DNA of 64,000 bases from Ustilaginoidea virens (GCF_000687475.1 NC_057318.1:1674001-1738000), one strand, 5' to 3'; shown: positions 38,692 to 49,630, numbered from the stretch's first letter. Program-made: numbers and translations. The notes: generated from the sequence alone by a model not told the origin.

Positions 38692-39420
38692 TATTGCAAT
38701 TCTAAAGGTCACTATAAAGCAAAGCCTTACTAGCTAGCTAGATGGCACAAGACTGTCTGCGACCTGTGACTTAATCTTAGTATAAATACTAGATTCGTCA
38801 CTAAGTCCTAAGACTATACAAGTGCTATAAAGCGAGGCAAGTGTAAAGGCAAAGCAAATATAAGATAACCAGAATAACGCAGGAAAGGTGGGAGTTAAGA
38901 GGCATGTAGTGCATTAACAGGTTCGATTGTGCTGCCCTTCAACTATCTAGAAAGAAGGGGGAAAGCTATCCTATATATACACGAAGGAGGGGTGGGCCCA
39001 GGCATTTAGGGTAGCCAGTAAGAAGGCTCCCCGTAATGCTCGCTATGATACGTCAGCAACCCCGCTATATCCGGCCTTTCCAACCACCCTAACCACCGCA
39101 CTAGTAACTAGCCACTACGCTAGTGGACTAACCACCACACTAGTAGACTAGCCACCACACTAGTGGACTAGCCACCACGCTAGTGACTAACCACTACACT
39201 AGTAGACTAGCCACCACGCTAGTGGGCTACCACGCTAATTTAGCAATGCCACACCTTTTTAACAAGGCCTACCTTAAGGCCTACCTTACTTGATATACAG
39301 TAAATAATCCACTGAAAATCCTTAAGGTAAAAGGCAAGGGCCTGGGTTGGTAAGACTACTGTAAGTCAAAAAGGCGGTAAGAAGGCCAGCAGCCTAGTAG
39401 GCTACTATAGGATTTTAACA
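38692..39420 (-). mobile_element. Second solo LTR of the Cop-3 family (729 bp)
   Basis: Perfect ATATC duplication (38687-38691 and 39421-39425). It is very similar to the preceding solo LTR, with fewer repeat units. The different target duplication shows an independent insertion, only about 208 bp of Gyp-2 sequence away. Confidence 0.93.
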
Positions 39421-41771
39421 ATATCTACCTTTATAAACTATTTCGCTTAAGATAGGGAATATAGTATCTCCTTAATTAAAGGAAGGGGATACTAGTCTTA
39501 TATTATAACTTTATTTAGGGCCCAATAATCTACGCAGAAGCACTATCTACTATTCGCTTTTTTTGTAAGTAAGATTAATACCGCTACTGATAAGGAACTC
39601 ATATAGATTTATCTTTTATCTATAAAGTTAGTTACTTATCTCCAAACCTTAAGCAATTAGTCCTATAGTATATTACATAGCGGTCCCTATAGGAGGTCGG
39701 GTGGCCCCTTATTTAGGGTCAGTTTAAGCTTAATATAATAATTAAGTATGCCTTAGTATAATAAGAGGCTAAAAGCTTTTGCTTTATTAAAGAGGTTAGT
39801 AAAGTCCTAAAGCTTTAGTAGTAGGGTCTACAGTTAGGCTAAGGGGGAAGCTAAATTCAAATATAGTAGGAGCATAATGCAGAAGATGTATATAAGCTCC
39901 TATAGGCTTATATAAAAGAAGGAGGTCGAGTTATCTTAAGTATATACTATATATTATAGTATACTATAAAAGACCGATCTAAGAATATTAATTGCAGTAG
40001 GCTTAAAGGATCGAATAATCGATTCCTTTATAAATAGGCTATTAATAGCTCTAATTCTTAATTGGCGCCGCTTTGCCTATAGTTTGATATTATAATACTC
40101 TATTTAAGGCAACCCTAGGATAATATCGCAGGTTAGGCCTAGGATGATATATAGTATTACAGCCAATAGCTATCTATCGATATCGATATCGATATAAATA
40201 GTATAGATAATTAAGGGGGTAATAGCCTATCGCTTTTTTGATCGGCTCTTTATATTTATTATAGTTTTAAGCTTTCTATAGGATAATAAGTAGATAGGCT
40301 AAAGTCTTAACCTTTAGATAGTTCTATCGCTTATCGCACTATAGTAATTATAACTAAAATCAATTAGGGTATTGATAAAGGTAGAATTATTATATAATAT
40401 TAGGATTAAAAAGGGGTGTCTATCTATATATTCCTTAATATTATTAATCTCCTTTTAATAGTAGTCCTATTATAACCTAGCCGGGGGCTAGGTATATATT
40501 TTAAGCCCTCTTGCGAGATTTAGCTTAAGGGCTAGTCTTTTCCCTAAGTATTACTACTATTGCTCTCTTTAAGCTTAGCGATTTATAAGGTTTCTATAGC
40601 CTTAAAGTCTATAGAGGCTATAGTTATCGCTTATAGAGGATAAGCCGGCTTTAGCTTATATTCCGATATCTTATAGCCGGTATCCCTATATTAAGGATAA
40701 AATAACTTTTAGTAGTATTCCTTAAGGACGTCTATTAAAACCTATACTACCCTTTTTATAAATAACTTCTTCTTACCCTTTAAGCCTAACTTATTAATGC
40801 CTATTATAGGCATATTACCGTCCTTATCCCAAGCGTTTATCTATAGATCCCAATCATTAGCATTATAATTCCAGGATAAGTTTATATAGTATTTTACGGT
40901 AAAGCTAGTCTCTAGGTCGATAGCAATCTTATAGTACTATATAATAGCTGTATTATAGTCCTTATGGGAGACCCTTAGGCCGATAATTTTTTCCGATATA
41001 TAAAGGTTAAAAGCAGATTAGAGCATTTCTAGCTTAACTAACTTAGGCCACTTAAGCCCCCCCGCTAATACTAACTTTTCTTTAAAATATATAAAGAAGG
41101 TAGAAAAGGGTTCTTTTGGCTTTTAATAAAAGATATATTTAAGCTTACTAATTGCGTATTCCTCTCGGTATAGGTCCTTAAAGAGTCGCTATAGGTAGTT
41201 AAAAAAGGCTATAGGGCGGTAGTAAAGGGCTGTATTATTCTTAAAGAATACTATAATTTAGGATTAGATTATAGCTAAAAGGTTCTAATAGATAAATATC
41301 TACTAGGTCTTATCGTTACTAATAAAGTCTCGGTCGATCTTTAGCTTATACTCTATAAAGGTCTTCTATATAGTAAATATAGCCTTCTTACTATTAAAGG
41401 GTTCCCCGACTAGTATCGGCTTATACTTTAATTGGGTTTCCTTTAGGATTAGAATAAAATCGGTCTAAGACTAGTTAAAGGTTAATATAGGGGCTAATAA
41501 TAGTTATTATTATAGCTATTCGATAAGAGCCTATATCTAATGCTCAGTCTGCTCGGCCTAAGTATATATCTAATGCTCGCTTTTTTAGCTTTAGGATAGC
41601 TTTTCTTAGAACCTCGTATTAAGAACTTCTATAGCATTAGTAATTAACTCCCATTAGGCGGCCTATTAATAAGCAGAGGCGCGCCGGGCATTATTTAGGC
41701 CTATAGCATTCTATAAGGGGCCTCTATCTATTATCGGCAGTTGTATGTAATATAACAATAAGGGTTGAGAG

Positions 41772-41783
41772 AGTTTTATTAAT
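41772..41783 (-). promoter_or_regulatory. Primer-binding segment of Gyp-2, complementary to its own LTR
   Basis: On the minus strand the bases right after the 5' LTR are ATTAATAAAACT. They are complementary over all 12 bases to AGTTTTATTAAT inside the LTR (minus strand of 41833-41844), which directly follows a CT-rich block and lies about 50 bases from the LTR end. The sequence differs from the Gyp-3 pair at both partners, so pairing is kept while sequence changes. Confidence 0.75.
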
Positions 41784-42037
41784 TGTGACGGACTGGCCCT
41801 AGGGCGGCTGCAAATAGGCGTCAATTGGATGTATTAATAAAACTAAGGAGGAAGGGAGAAGAGCCTAAATCGGGTCCCTTCCGCAGTCTATATATATCTG
41901 TGTATGGCGCGGGCTAAAGCCCTAACGTTGCCCTATAGGCCCGCGTATCTATCTTATGTCATCCGTCCCGGACTAGGCACGGGCGTAGCCTAAGCCTTAG
42001 TCAATCCATGATACGGGCATAGCCCGAGTCCGTAATA
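41784..42037 (-). repeat. 5' LTR of Gyp-2
   Basis: 254 bp, followed by the target duplication ATACC in Cop-1. A TATA-like GATATATATAG precedes a CT-rich block and the presumed transcript start. Confidence 0.92.
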
Positions 42038-42042
42038 ATACC

Positions 42043-43782
42043 GTTAATTCTAATAGTATAATTAATACTGCCTTTTTAACTGCAAAAGAAAAAGCCGACT
42101 TACAACTTGCGAGTGAATTACGCTAATAAGGAAAAATTACAACGCCTGGAAACCCATTTGAACAGTCTGACCAAGCCGAAATAGAAGCATTACAGGCCCG
42201 CGATATATTCCGATTTACCACCTATAATAATAGCAAGCACGGTAACCAACGCTTATTTAATTCTAGGATGGTAAGGAAAATTAAAGGCAAAGGCACCGCA
42301 ACGCCGTACGAAAAGTCAAGGCTTATAATACAAGGCCATAGTGATAATAAAAAGCAACTAATATTAACCCAATCGCCTACAATTCAACGGGCAAGTCAAC
42401 GTTTATTAATATCTATAGCACCATCACTATACCACTCTTACGGCTTATTCTTATGGATAAGAGATATCACACAGGCCTATGTGCAGTTATCAACCACTCT
42501 TAACCGGTTAATTATTGCGAAGTTACCTAAGCAAATAGCTCACCTATATCCCGATAATACTATTATAAAAGTAATAAAGCCACTATATGGTATAGCTGAG
42601 GCAGGCACACATTAGTGGGCAACTTACTTCCGGCACTATTGCGATAAATTACGCATGACCATATCAACATACGACCCTTGTTTATTAATATCTGACAATA
42701 ATGACGATAATAATAATACCACAAATAATACCGCAAATAATATTACGAATAATACCACTAATAATACCACACCTTTTAGTATAATAGGAATGCAAACAGA
42801 TGATACACTTGGCCTTAGTAATATATCCTTTTTCGACCGCGAAGATATAGAGCTCACTAAGGCAGGATTTAAAGCAAAGCCTAAGACAAAATTATCACCC
42901 ACAACGCCCCTATTATTTAACGGTTGCAAGCTAACTATCAATGCCAATAATGGTACCATGACATTATGCCAGAAAGGCCAGAGTAAAAATATCGCCCTTA
43001 TCGACAAGAATACGCCTACGGCACAACAAAACTATGTCGAACAACGTGCCCGTGGCGCCTATATTGCAACTGTTTGCCAACCCGAAGCATCCTATGACCT
43101 ATCCGTTGCAGCATAATAACAACGGCCTGATTCTAATGATATCGCTAGATTAAATAAACGCCTTAAATGGCAGCTGGATAATCAGGACCATGGCTTACAA
43201 TATATTAACCTCGACCTTACTACAGCAAAAATCTTTGTATTTGTGGATGGATCCTTTGTCAACAATAAAGATTTAAGCTCCTAGATAGGATATATTGTTA
43301 TTATTGGCAACGAAAAAGATAACCCTATGGAAGAAAATACCTTTATGCTAACTGGTAATATTATAACGTATAGCTCTACCAAAAGCAAGCGCGTAACACG
43401 CAGTGCACTTGCCTCTGAGTTATATAGTATAGTACAAGGAGTCGATATTGCATATGCAATAGGCACGACTTTAAATATAATTACCATAAAGCTAGGATTA
43501 CCAAGAATTCCTACGGTCGTGTACATAGATTCTTTTTCACTATACGAATGCCTTGTTAAGCTAGGCATAATAAAAGAAAAGAGACTAATGATAGATATTA
43601 TGGCCTTAAGACAGTCATATAAACATCGAGAGATTTATAAGATCCGTTGGATTAACGGAAATAATAACCTTGCCGATGCTATAACTAAAGGAACACCAAA
43701 TAAGGCCCTCGAAACTTTTATCGACCACAATAAGGCTACTATTCGTATAGAAGGATGGGTCAAAAGGTCAGCAAGTGGATAA
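42043..43782 (+). pseudogene. Cop-1 reverse transcriptase and RNase H relic
   Basis: Continues the frame interrupted at 14550. Reverse transcriptase has KSRLIIQGHSD, QSPTIQRASQRLL, RDITQAYVQ and PLYGIAEAGTH (42300-42610). The palm motif is GMQTDDTLGL near 42790 in place of YVDD, which I take as a lineage trait because both Asp are kept. An Asn/Thr-rich insert lies just before it (42690-42775). RNase H follows with VFVDGSF, SELYSIVQGVD, YIDSFSLYECL and NNLADAITKG, ending at a TAA (43780-43782). Few stops remain here, and open runs reach about 150 codons. Confidence 0.88.
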
Positions 43783-44051
43783 GTGCCGTTATTTACGGCA
43801 GGTAAGTGAGTTTGTTTTCTTATATTCTATTACGCTATGCAATTCCTGTTATTTCTTTTATGCTACGCAATTCCTATTATTTCTTTTGGCATAATGGCTA
43901 CGATATTCAACATCTTAGCCAAATCCAATAGGGGTATAATACCGGTCGGAAGCACAACCTTCCTAGACCTAGCCACACTTGCATTTCTATGTATCTGCCT
44001 TACAACCGAGCGATTCCGTTGTTTTGTTATTATAAAAAGAGAGACTGCTAG
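43783..44051 (+). other. Cop-1 3' UTR with a hydrophobic small ORF
   Basis: Between the pol stop and the 3' LTR. A 78-codon frame (43837-44073) encodes two hydrophobic stretches but reads into the LTR and has no recognised family; it may be incidental. An imperfect repeat of TACGC(A)ATTCCTATTATTTCTTTT type lies at 43830-43885. A purine-rich AAAAAGAGAGACTG just before the LTR may act as polypurine tract. Confidence 0.45.
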
Positions 44052-44464
44052 TGTCGGAATCGTCGGTCAGTAAGTCAGTCAGTCGGTTAGTAAGTCAGTC
44101 AGTCAGTCAGTCAGTCAGTCAGTTACTTAGTCAGTGCACCTGATAATGACACGGCAGATATGGCTATAGCACATATATATACGTAGTCAGTCAGTCAGTC
44201 ACTTAGTCAGTGCACCTAATAGTGACGCGGCATATATGGCTATAGCATACAGGCATACATAGTCATTGCGTGCCCGGCACATATAGCATATAGGGCACAT
44301 CGCCGCCCTTAGTCTTTTCTTGCTTTCTTCTTTCTTAGATAGATACATTACAATATATTCACTTTAGGAACGATCAATACCTCTGATAGGTGATACCGTG
44401 ATAGTCACCGATACAGTAGTATTACGCGCGCACCCTACGCACTGGGACCTGGGCCAGCTCAACA
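44052..44464 (+). repeat. 3' LTR of Cop-1
   Basis: 413 bp, same length as the 5' LTR. It ends CTCAACA, followed by target duplication CCTGG. A longer perfect GTCA run is kept here than in the 5' LTR. Confidence 0.92.
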
Positions 44465-44518
44465 CCTGGCGATATGCGCAGACACCCGCTTAGGGCCTAA
44501 TTGGGCCATATCGTTATA

Positions 44519-44662
44519 TTTATACCAAGTTACCCAAAGTCATAGGTTCGAATCTCGTATGTGGTGCGTATAGCGGGCTCCTTATCTGGGCTTACAGAGG
44601 ACATGCTACTAGCCTCTGGGGGGTGCGTGGTATCATATAGCCGGCTGCGGAGAGGGGAGCTA
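44519..44662 (+). other. TRIM-1 internal domain: primer site, tRNA-like B box, polypurine tract
   Basis: The 144-bp non-coding centre of TRIM-1. It starts with a primer-binding candidate (TACCAAGTTACC, 44523-44534). GGTTCGAATCT at 44545-44555 matches the Pol III B-box consensus except at the last base. GGAGAGGGGAGCTA ends at 44662 directly before the right LTR and is a plausible polypurine tract. No open frame is present. Confidence 0.65.
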
Positions 44663-44867
44663 TGTTAAGGATTCGAGCTACGCCTGTATCATGCTAAGGG
44701 CAAGCTTGCGCGCAGTATAGTGCCAAGGGGATATAGGTGTCAATTGTACCAAGTATGGTAACTTGGTACAATACGTACTCTTTTGGCCGTATAGTCAAGA
44801 GGGTAGGTTTTTACCTGGCGATATGCGCAGACACCCGCTTAGGGCCCAATTAGGCCATATCGTTATA
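44663..44867 (+). repeat. Right LTR of TRIM-1
   Basis: 205 bp, TGTTAAGG at the start and CGTTATA at the end, followed by the target duplication ATAAT. It is a complete, uninterrupted copy of the LTR that Cop-1 splits at 6076. Confidence 0.85.
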
Positions 44868-44872
44868 ATAAT

Positions 44873-45049
44873 TTATAATCTACTCTTTAGTTTTTGCCTC
44901 TCTTAAGAATTATTGCTTAATATTTGCTATAGCCTTCTATTAGGTATAGTAAAGGTTATCTTTAGCTATAGCTTGGTCTGAAAGCACCTATAGATAAGTA
45001 TTAGTAAAAATTTAAGAGCTACCTAATAAAAAGACTTTAATCGAAAGGT
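44873..45049 (-). pseudogene. Gyp-1 pol fragment between TRIM-1 and Gyp-4
   Basis: 177 bp homologous to Gyp-2 at 36557-36735, continuing Gyp-1 from 5915. It ends in AAGGT, which serves as the Gyp-4 target site (62718-62722 reads AAGGG). Confidence 0.75.
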
Positions 45050-45305
45050 TGTTACGGGCTCGGGCTACGCCCGAGCCATAATATGGCTAGGACACGGGCT
45101 GCGCCCGCGTCTAGCCTAAGAAGGGCAACAGACGGAGTCACAGGACTATACTAGGACTCTAATATATATTATAATCGGGATATAAATAGACTAAATAGAA
45201 GGTTCCTATTTAGATCCTTTTCCTTCCTCTTTAGTCTATTTAATATATATTATTAATGCCTATTCGCAGCCGTCCTAAGGCCAGTTCTTTATATTTAAAT
45301 AGACT
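45050..45305 (+). repeat. 5' LTR of Gyp-4 and self-complementary primer segment
   Basis: LTR 45050-45293. AGTCTATTTAA at 45233-45243, after a CT-rich block, pairs with TTAAATAGACT at 45295-45305 just after the LTR. This repeats the arrangement of Gyp-3 on the opposite strand. Confidence 0.85.
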
Positions 45306-48188
45306 CTCTCAGCCTTATTATGATAACTCTATGTTATAGAACTAATAATATAAGCGTTATACGATATCGAAATAAGCACGCCCAATAAGATAGGGGCAGA
45401 CGGCATAAGGCAGTGGCGCCCCCGATATAATATATACACCTAAATGCAATAACTTTCCAAGGGAATACAATAGATTTAATCGCAGATAAACTCTTTATAG
45501 GCTTATCTCGCAAAGCAGGCGAATAAACCCTAATTAGAATACTAACCGGTCCTAGTAATATAATAGGGCGGACCTATCCCCCCTACTACTCTCGATGCGG
45601 CTTATACCTAACCTAAGCATAAGCCGATCCCAATAGGGGACCCTTTTAATAGTAAAAAGATAATATTTACTGCTTAGCGAACCTTTATATAATATAAGCT
45701 TAAGGTTAATAAGGACTTTATTAGGGACGAAAAGATATAGTAGATATTTATCTTCTAGAACCTATTTTCTATAGTCTAATTATCAGTCGTAGCCTTTTTT
45801 AAGAATAGTAAAGCCTACAATTATAATATAGTAAAGTTTTTTAAATACCTTTAATATCTCTTTAAGGATTTATATTAATAGGATTATATAATTATTAAAC
45901 TTAAGTATTCCTTATATTAAGGCCTTAAAGAACCTTTTACTGTTTTTTTTGTTTAATTTAAGGAAAAACTAGTGCTTATAAGAGGAATTAGTTAGCCTAA
46001 AGAAGTAAAACTTAAATACCTCTATTCTATATTAAATACTAGGATAGCCAATAAGATTATTAGATTTAAGGTCTCCTATAATAACTACTATATAGTAGTC
46101 GATTGCTATTATTAAATCGCTATTAACCTTAAGATTAGCTTAATAATTAAGCGCTACCTTAATCTTTCTTATAATCGATAAAATAATAATTAAGATATAG
46201 AAAGTAATATATAAATAATAGGTATTAATTAGTTTGCTTTAAAGAGTAAGTAATATATAGCTAAATAGGTTTTATAGGAGGTCCTTAACGAGCGATAGAA
46301 GAAAGACTTTTACTTTTATTATAATGCTTCTACCTATTATATATAAAAATACTATTTGTAAAGGGCCTATAGATTAAGAATAATTAAGGTAGCTATAGTA
46401 GACTCTTAGGCCGCTAAAGATAATAGTAGTAATAACTTTTAGGGAAAAGACTAGCCTTTAAGCTTAATCTCGCGAGAGGGCTTAAAGTATATACTTAAAA
46501 CCCTAATTAATTATAAAAAAGATTTTATATAAAAGAGATAAAAGAGATTATAGAATATATAGATAGGCACCCCTTTTTAATACTAATATTATATAAATCT
46601 TATACTTTTATTAATACCTTAATCGATTTAGGTTATAATTACTATAGCGCTATAAGCGAAAAAATAGTATAATGGTTAGATTTCTAACCTATCCGCCTAC
46701 TATAATATAGGAAAATCGGAATAGTAGTAGAGATTTAGAGCTATTTAGGGGAATATAAAAAAGCGACTTCCTTTATTATATATATCGTTCGTATAGATAT
46801 TAATATTAATAGCTAGCCTTTTATAATTATACTTTATATAATCCTAGGCCTTACCTATAATATTATCTTAGGTCTCCCTTAGATAAAATACCGCAATATT
46901 ATATTATAAGTAAAACAATATTAAATATAAATTAGAGTGGTAGGCAATTTTATTATTTAGGAATTAGTAATATAATACTCTAGCCCTATTATAATTAATA
47001 TTCTTAATTCAGTCTTTTATAATATATTTCGGTAGGTAAAGTATTCTAAAGATTAATCGACCTTTTTTATTACTATAAGCCTATAAAAGATAATATATAT
47101 CCTCCGTATAATACTTCTACTATATTAAGACCTTATACTATCTCTATAGAAGCTATAGGTTCTACCCCTAGAGTTATAGGAATTTAGCGACCTATTTAAT
47201 AAGGAAAAGGCCTTTAGCCTTCTTCTATATTAGGGTATATTAGATTATTATATTCGGCTTAAGAAGGCCCTGGATAAAAATATACTAGACCTACTTTAGG
47301 GCCTATTATATAATATACTATAGGACTAGCTACTTAAGGTTCGGAGATAGGTAATTAACCTTATAGATAAAGGATAAATTTAAATAAACTCCTTATCGGT
47401 AGTAGCTTTAGTCTTTTTAATTAGGAAGGGGAATAAAGGGTAGTATTTTTATATAGATTATTAAGCCCTAAATAAGGTTATAGCCTAAGACCGATACCCC
47501 CTCTTATTAATTAAAGAGACCTTACGATCTTTATCCTAAGTAAAATAATTTACTAAAGTCGATATATATATAGTATTCTATAAAATCTATATTATAGAAG
47601 GCGATAAATACCTTATTGCATTTTATATGCAATTTAGCCTCTTTAAATAGCTTATTATACCTTTTAGCCTTACTAAAGCCCCTATAACGTTCTAATAATA
47701 TATTAATAAGGCCTTAGGAAATATACTTAGGGATTTTACAACTATATACCTTAATAATATCTTTATTTATACCTTAGGATTAAGGGAGGATTATATAAGA
47801 TATATTAAAAATATACTCTAACGATTTTAAGATATTAGTTTTAACCTAGACTTAGAGAAGTATAATTTTACTATAATAGAGGTCTAGTATCTAGGTTATA
47901 TTATAATAGCAGGAAAAGAGATTTGCTTAAACCCTAAAAAGATTAAGGCTATTTAAAACTAAAAAGCCCCTATAAAACTAAAGGGGGTCTAAAGCTTCTT
48001 TAGCTTCGCAAATTTTTACTATAATTTTTTCTTTAATTTCTCCTAATTCGCTAAACTTTTAATTAAATTAATAAAAAAAAGGGTTCCTTTCTAATAATTA
48101 AATAAAAAAGAAGTAGTATTCTAAGTGCTTAAGTATTACTTTATCTTATACCTAATTCTTGCTTAATAGGACCTTAATAAGGAAACGA
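45306..48188 (+). pseudogene. Gyp-4 gag, protease and reverse transcriptase relic
   Basis: Gag capsid at about 45850-46100; protease TLIDLGYNYYSAISE near 46620; reverse transcriptase with KVDIYIVFYKI near 47560, LTKAPITFQQYINKALG near 47665, palm YLNNIFIYT near 47750 (YLDD with both Asp changed to Asn) and the thumb at 47830-48060. RNase H begins near 48120 and is cut at 48188 by Cop-2c. Frequent TAG/TAA stops. Confidence 0.82.
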
Positions 48189-48753
48189 TGTCAGAATGAA
48201 ATTATTTATTGTTATTTTAGTTTATTATTTTTGGATATCTATCGCCGACAATCTCTACACATCACCGCATCATCAGATTGAGAAAGGTATTAAGTATTCA
48301 GTACTTATATGTATATGGCGGCTGCTAGTAAAGTTGAATACCCAGTACTTACACACATTCCCTCACGCGCAAACATATGATGCATCACAAATTGATCACA
48401 CCACTTTATCGTCGCAAATCTCGATGCACTACAAATGCATATTTCGCCACATATCTATGATATCACAGTATGGTCATAACATTCACGTCAGATTGATTTC
48501 ACTAGGAATGTTCTATATTGGAATATTATATATTTAAATCCCTAGATATTCCTACCTAAATAGTGGGAGGAATATATGGATGTATGCATATAAGCAAGAG
48601 TGCACAATTAATTCAGATTGTCCCTACGCCTTAGTCTCGTATCTTATCTGTGCCGTTACTTTTACCTTACTGCGATTTTACCATTCCACTGCCTTTATCC
48701 TTCGCATACTGCATTATCTTAGCAGGCGCAAAAACCACCGTTTTAGTTTGATA
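48189..48753 (+). repeat. 5' LTR of Cop-2c
   Basis: TGTCAGAATG to AGTTTGATA, homologous to the LTRs at 22831 and 35991 with small indels. The open frames at 48196-48777 are LTR shadows that also occur in other copies. Confidence 0.9.
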
Positions 48754-49630
48754 GTTATGAGCCCGGTTTGCACCTAGTAAATCGCTTTATTCTATCTATT
48801 TTATCCTATCGATTTCTCTTAGACTATTATTCGCGTACATTTATTGCTAGCTGCACGCCGACAAATTACTAGCTGGTCCGACGGATTGCCAGCTGCTTTC
48901 CCCTTTTTATTATATATGCAAATAACTGCGTACTGACTTTAGCCAGCTGCACGCAGCTGTGCATAGGTTTGCAAGAGTGCAATTACGCATTCTATGCAAT
49001 ATCAATCTTTTCTTGCTATTATATTTCTTATACCTCTGTACTAATATTATTACTAGGACCGTATAAATGCGTGATAAATAGCGTGCAAACCTGCATAATC
49101 GCGCAAATTCTGTCACTATATTCCGACCTTCGCCGCGCAATAGGCATACCAACTGCTTACCTACGCACCTTCTATTATATTGTCGCTATCTTGCCAGATG
49201 ATTTTCTATGATTAAATATTCTTTCCGATAAAGAAATCAGCCTCAAGCAAAAGTTCTACTAGGGCACCCGTACTGCCATACAAATTACTAATGCAAGGCA
49301 TAGCCTAAAAGAACGCAGTAGTGCCGACATATTTGCCTGCGCGAAATATTTCTTCTGACTTAAGAAGCCGGCAAGCGACTTTTGATTACTAAGGCCGGAA
49401 GACCATAAGTATGGTATATTGTGACTGGATAATTGACCCCTTTTGCCTAGGACTATTTACTAGGACTATTTTGCCCTTTGGATTTACTTAGACTTTTTAT
49501 TCTATTAGATTTTCTTTAACTAAGGCTAGGTTATTATTCTTTCCTATTATTATTCTTTCCTATCTATCTTACCTATCTTACTTATCTTACCTATCCTTCT
49601 TTTCTACCTATTCTTCCTACCTATTCTACT
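48754..49630 (+). other. Cop-2c leader and primer site
   Basis: Starts with the initiator tRNA-Met type primer site (48754-48766). The remainder is an untranslated leader homologous to 35099-35990. It has CTTACCTATC repeats near 49560-49610 and no supported gene. Confidence 0.7.

Larger units (their letters stand above)
36557..41771 (-). pseudogene. Gyp-2 gag, protease, RT and RNase H relic
   Basis: Minus-strand order from the right: gag (about 41000-41700), protease region with a LID motif near 40370, reverse transcriptase (about 37450-39700) and RNase H with YDKELF and DHKNLKYF-like motifs (36850-37200). The palm motif reads YLDNILVYT around 38490 (YLDD, second Asp mutated). One solo Cop-3 LTR sits within or next to this motif and a second 208 bp away. 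Frames are broken throughout. Confidence 0.78.
14551..42037 (-). mobile_element. Gyp-2: full-length dead Ty3/gypsy chromovirus inside Cop-1
   Basis: Both LTRs are 254 bp (14551-14804 and 41784-42037), with a perfect ATACC duplication at 14546-14550 and 42038-42042. Minus-strand order from 41783 down is gag, protease, reverse transcriptase, RNase H, integrase, chromodomain. Without the nested LINE-3, Cop-2a and two solo LTRs the element is about 5.7 kb. Unlike Gyp-3 and Gyp-4 it has almost nothing between chromodomain and 3' LTR. All frames carry RIP-type stops. Confidence 0.92.
6077..44464 (+). mobile_element. Cop-1: full-length but dead Ty1/copia element
   Basis: Two 413-bp LTRs (6077-6489 and 44052-44464) flank gag, protease, integrase, reverse transcriptase and RNase H in copia order. 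The target duplication in the TRIM LTR is CCTTG at 6072-6076 and CCTGG at 44465-44469, one mutation apart. Removing LINE-2 and Gyp-2 with their duplications leaves about 7.5 kb and restores one continuous reading frame across both gaps, which confirms both insertions. Stops are TAG/TAA at Gln or Trp positions. The zinc knuckle, integrase and atypical reverse transcriptase place it in a fungal copia lineage I recognise by motif style rather than by name. Confidence 0.92.
5921..44867 (+). mobile_element. TRIM-1: 554-bp miniature LTR retroelement split by Cop-1
   Basis: After removal of Cop-1, the left LTR (5921-6076 plus 44470-44518) is 205 bp, the same length as the right LTR (44663-44867). 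Between them is a 144-bp non-coding internal domain. The whole is flanked by ATAAT duplications (5916-5920 and 44868-44872). The two LTRs appear to differ by about seven transitions and no transversions, mostly CpA to TpA or CpG to TpG. A purine-rich tract precedes the right LTR and a primer-binding candidate follows the left one. There is no coding capacity, so movement must depend on another element, most likely the gypsies whose LTR tip it resembles. Confidence 0.85.

Noticed and set aside
43837..44073. Hydrophobic 78-codon ORF as a possible envelope-like gene of Cop-1
   Set aside because: Too short, reads into the LTR, and no signal of family or conservation is visible; kept only as a remark on the 3' UTR.
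44530..44575. A tRNA gene in the TRIM internal domain
   Set aside because: Only a T-arm-like B box is present; no acceptor stem, D arm or anticodon arm can be folded around it.
6621..44861. A non-standard genetic code with TAG/TAA read as Gln
   Set aside because: The host poly(A) polymerase and the intact Cop-3 ORF use CAG/CAA for Gln and TAA as stop; the stop-rich frames occur only in mutated repeats.
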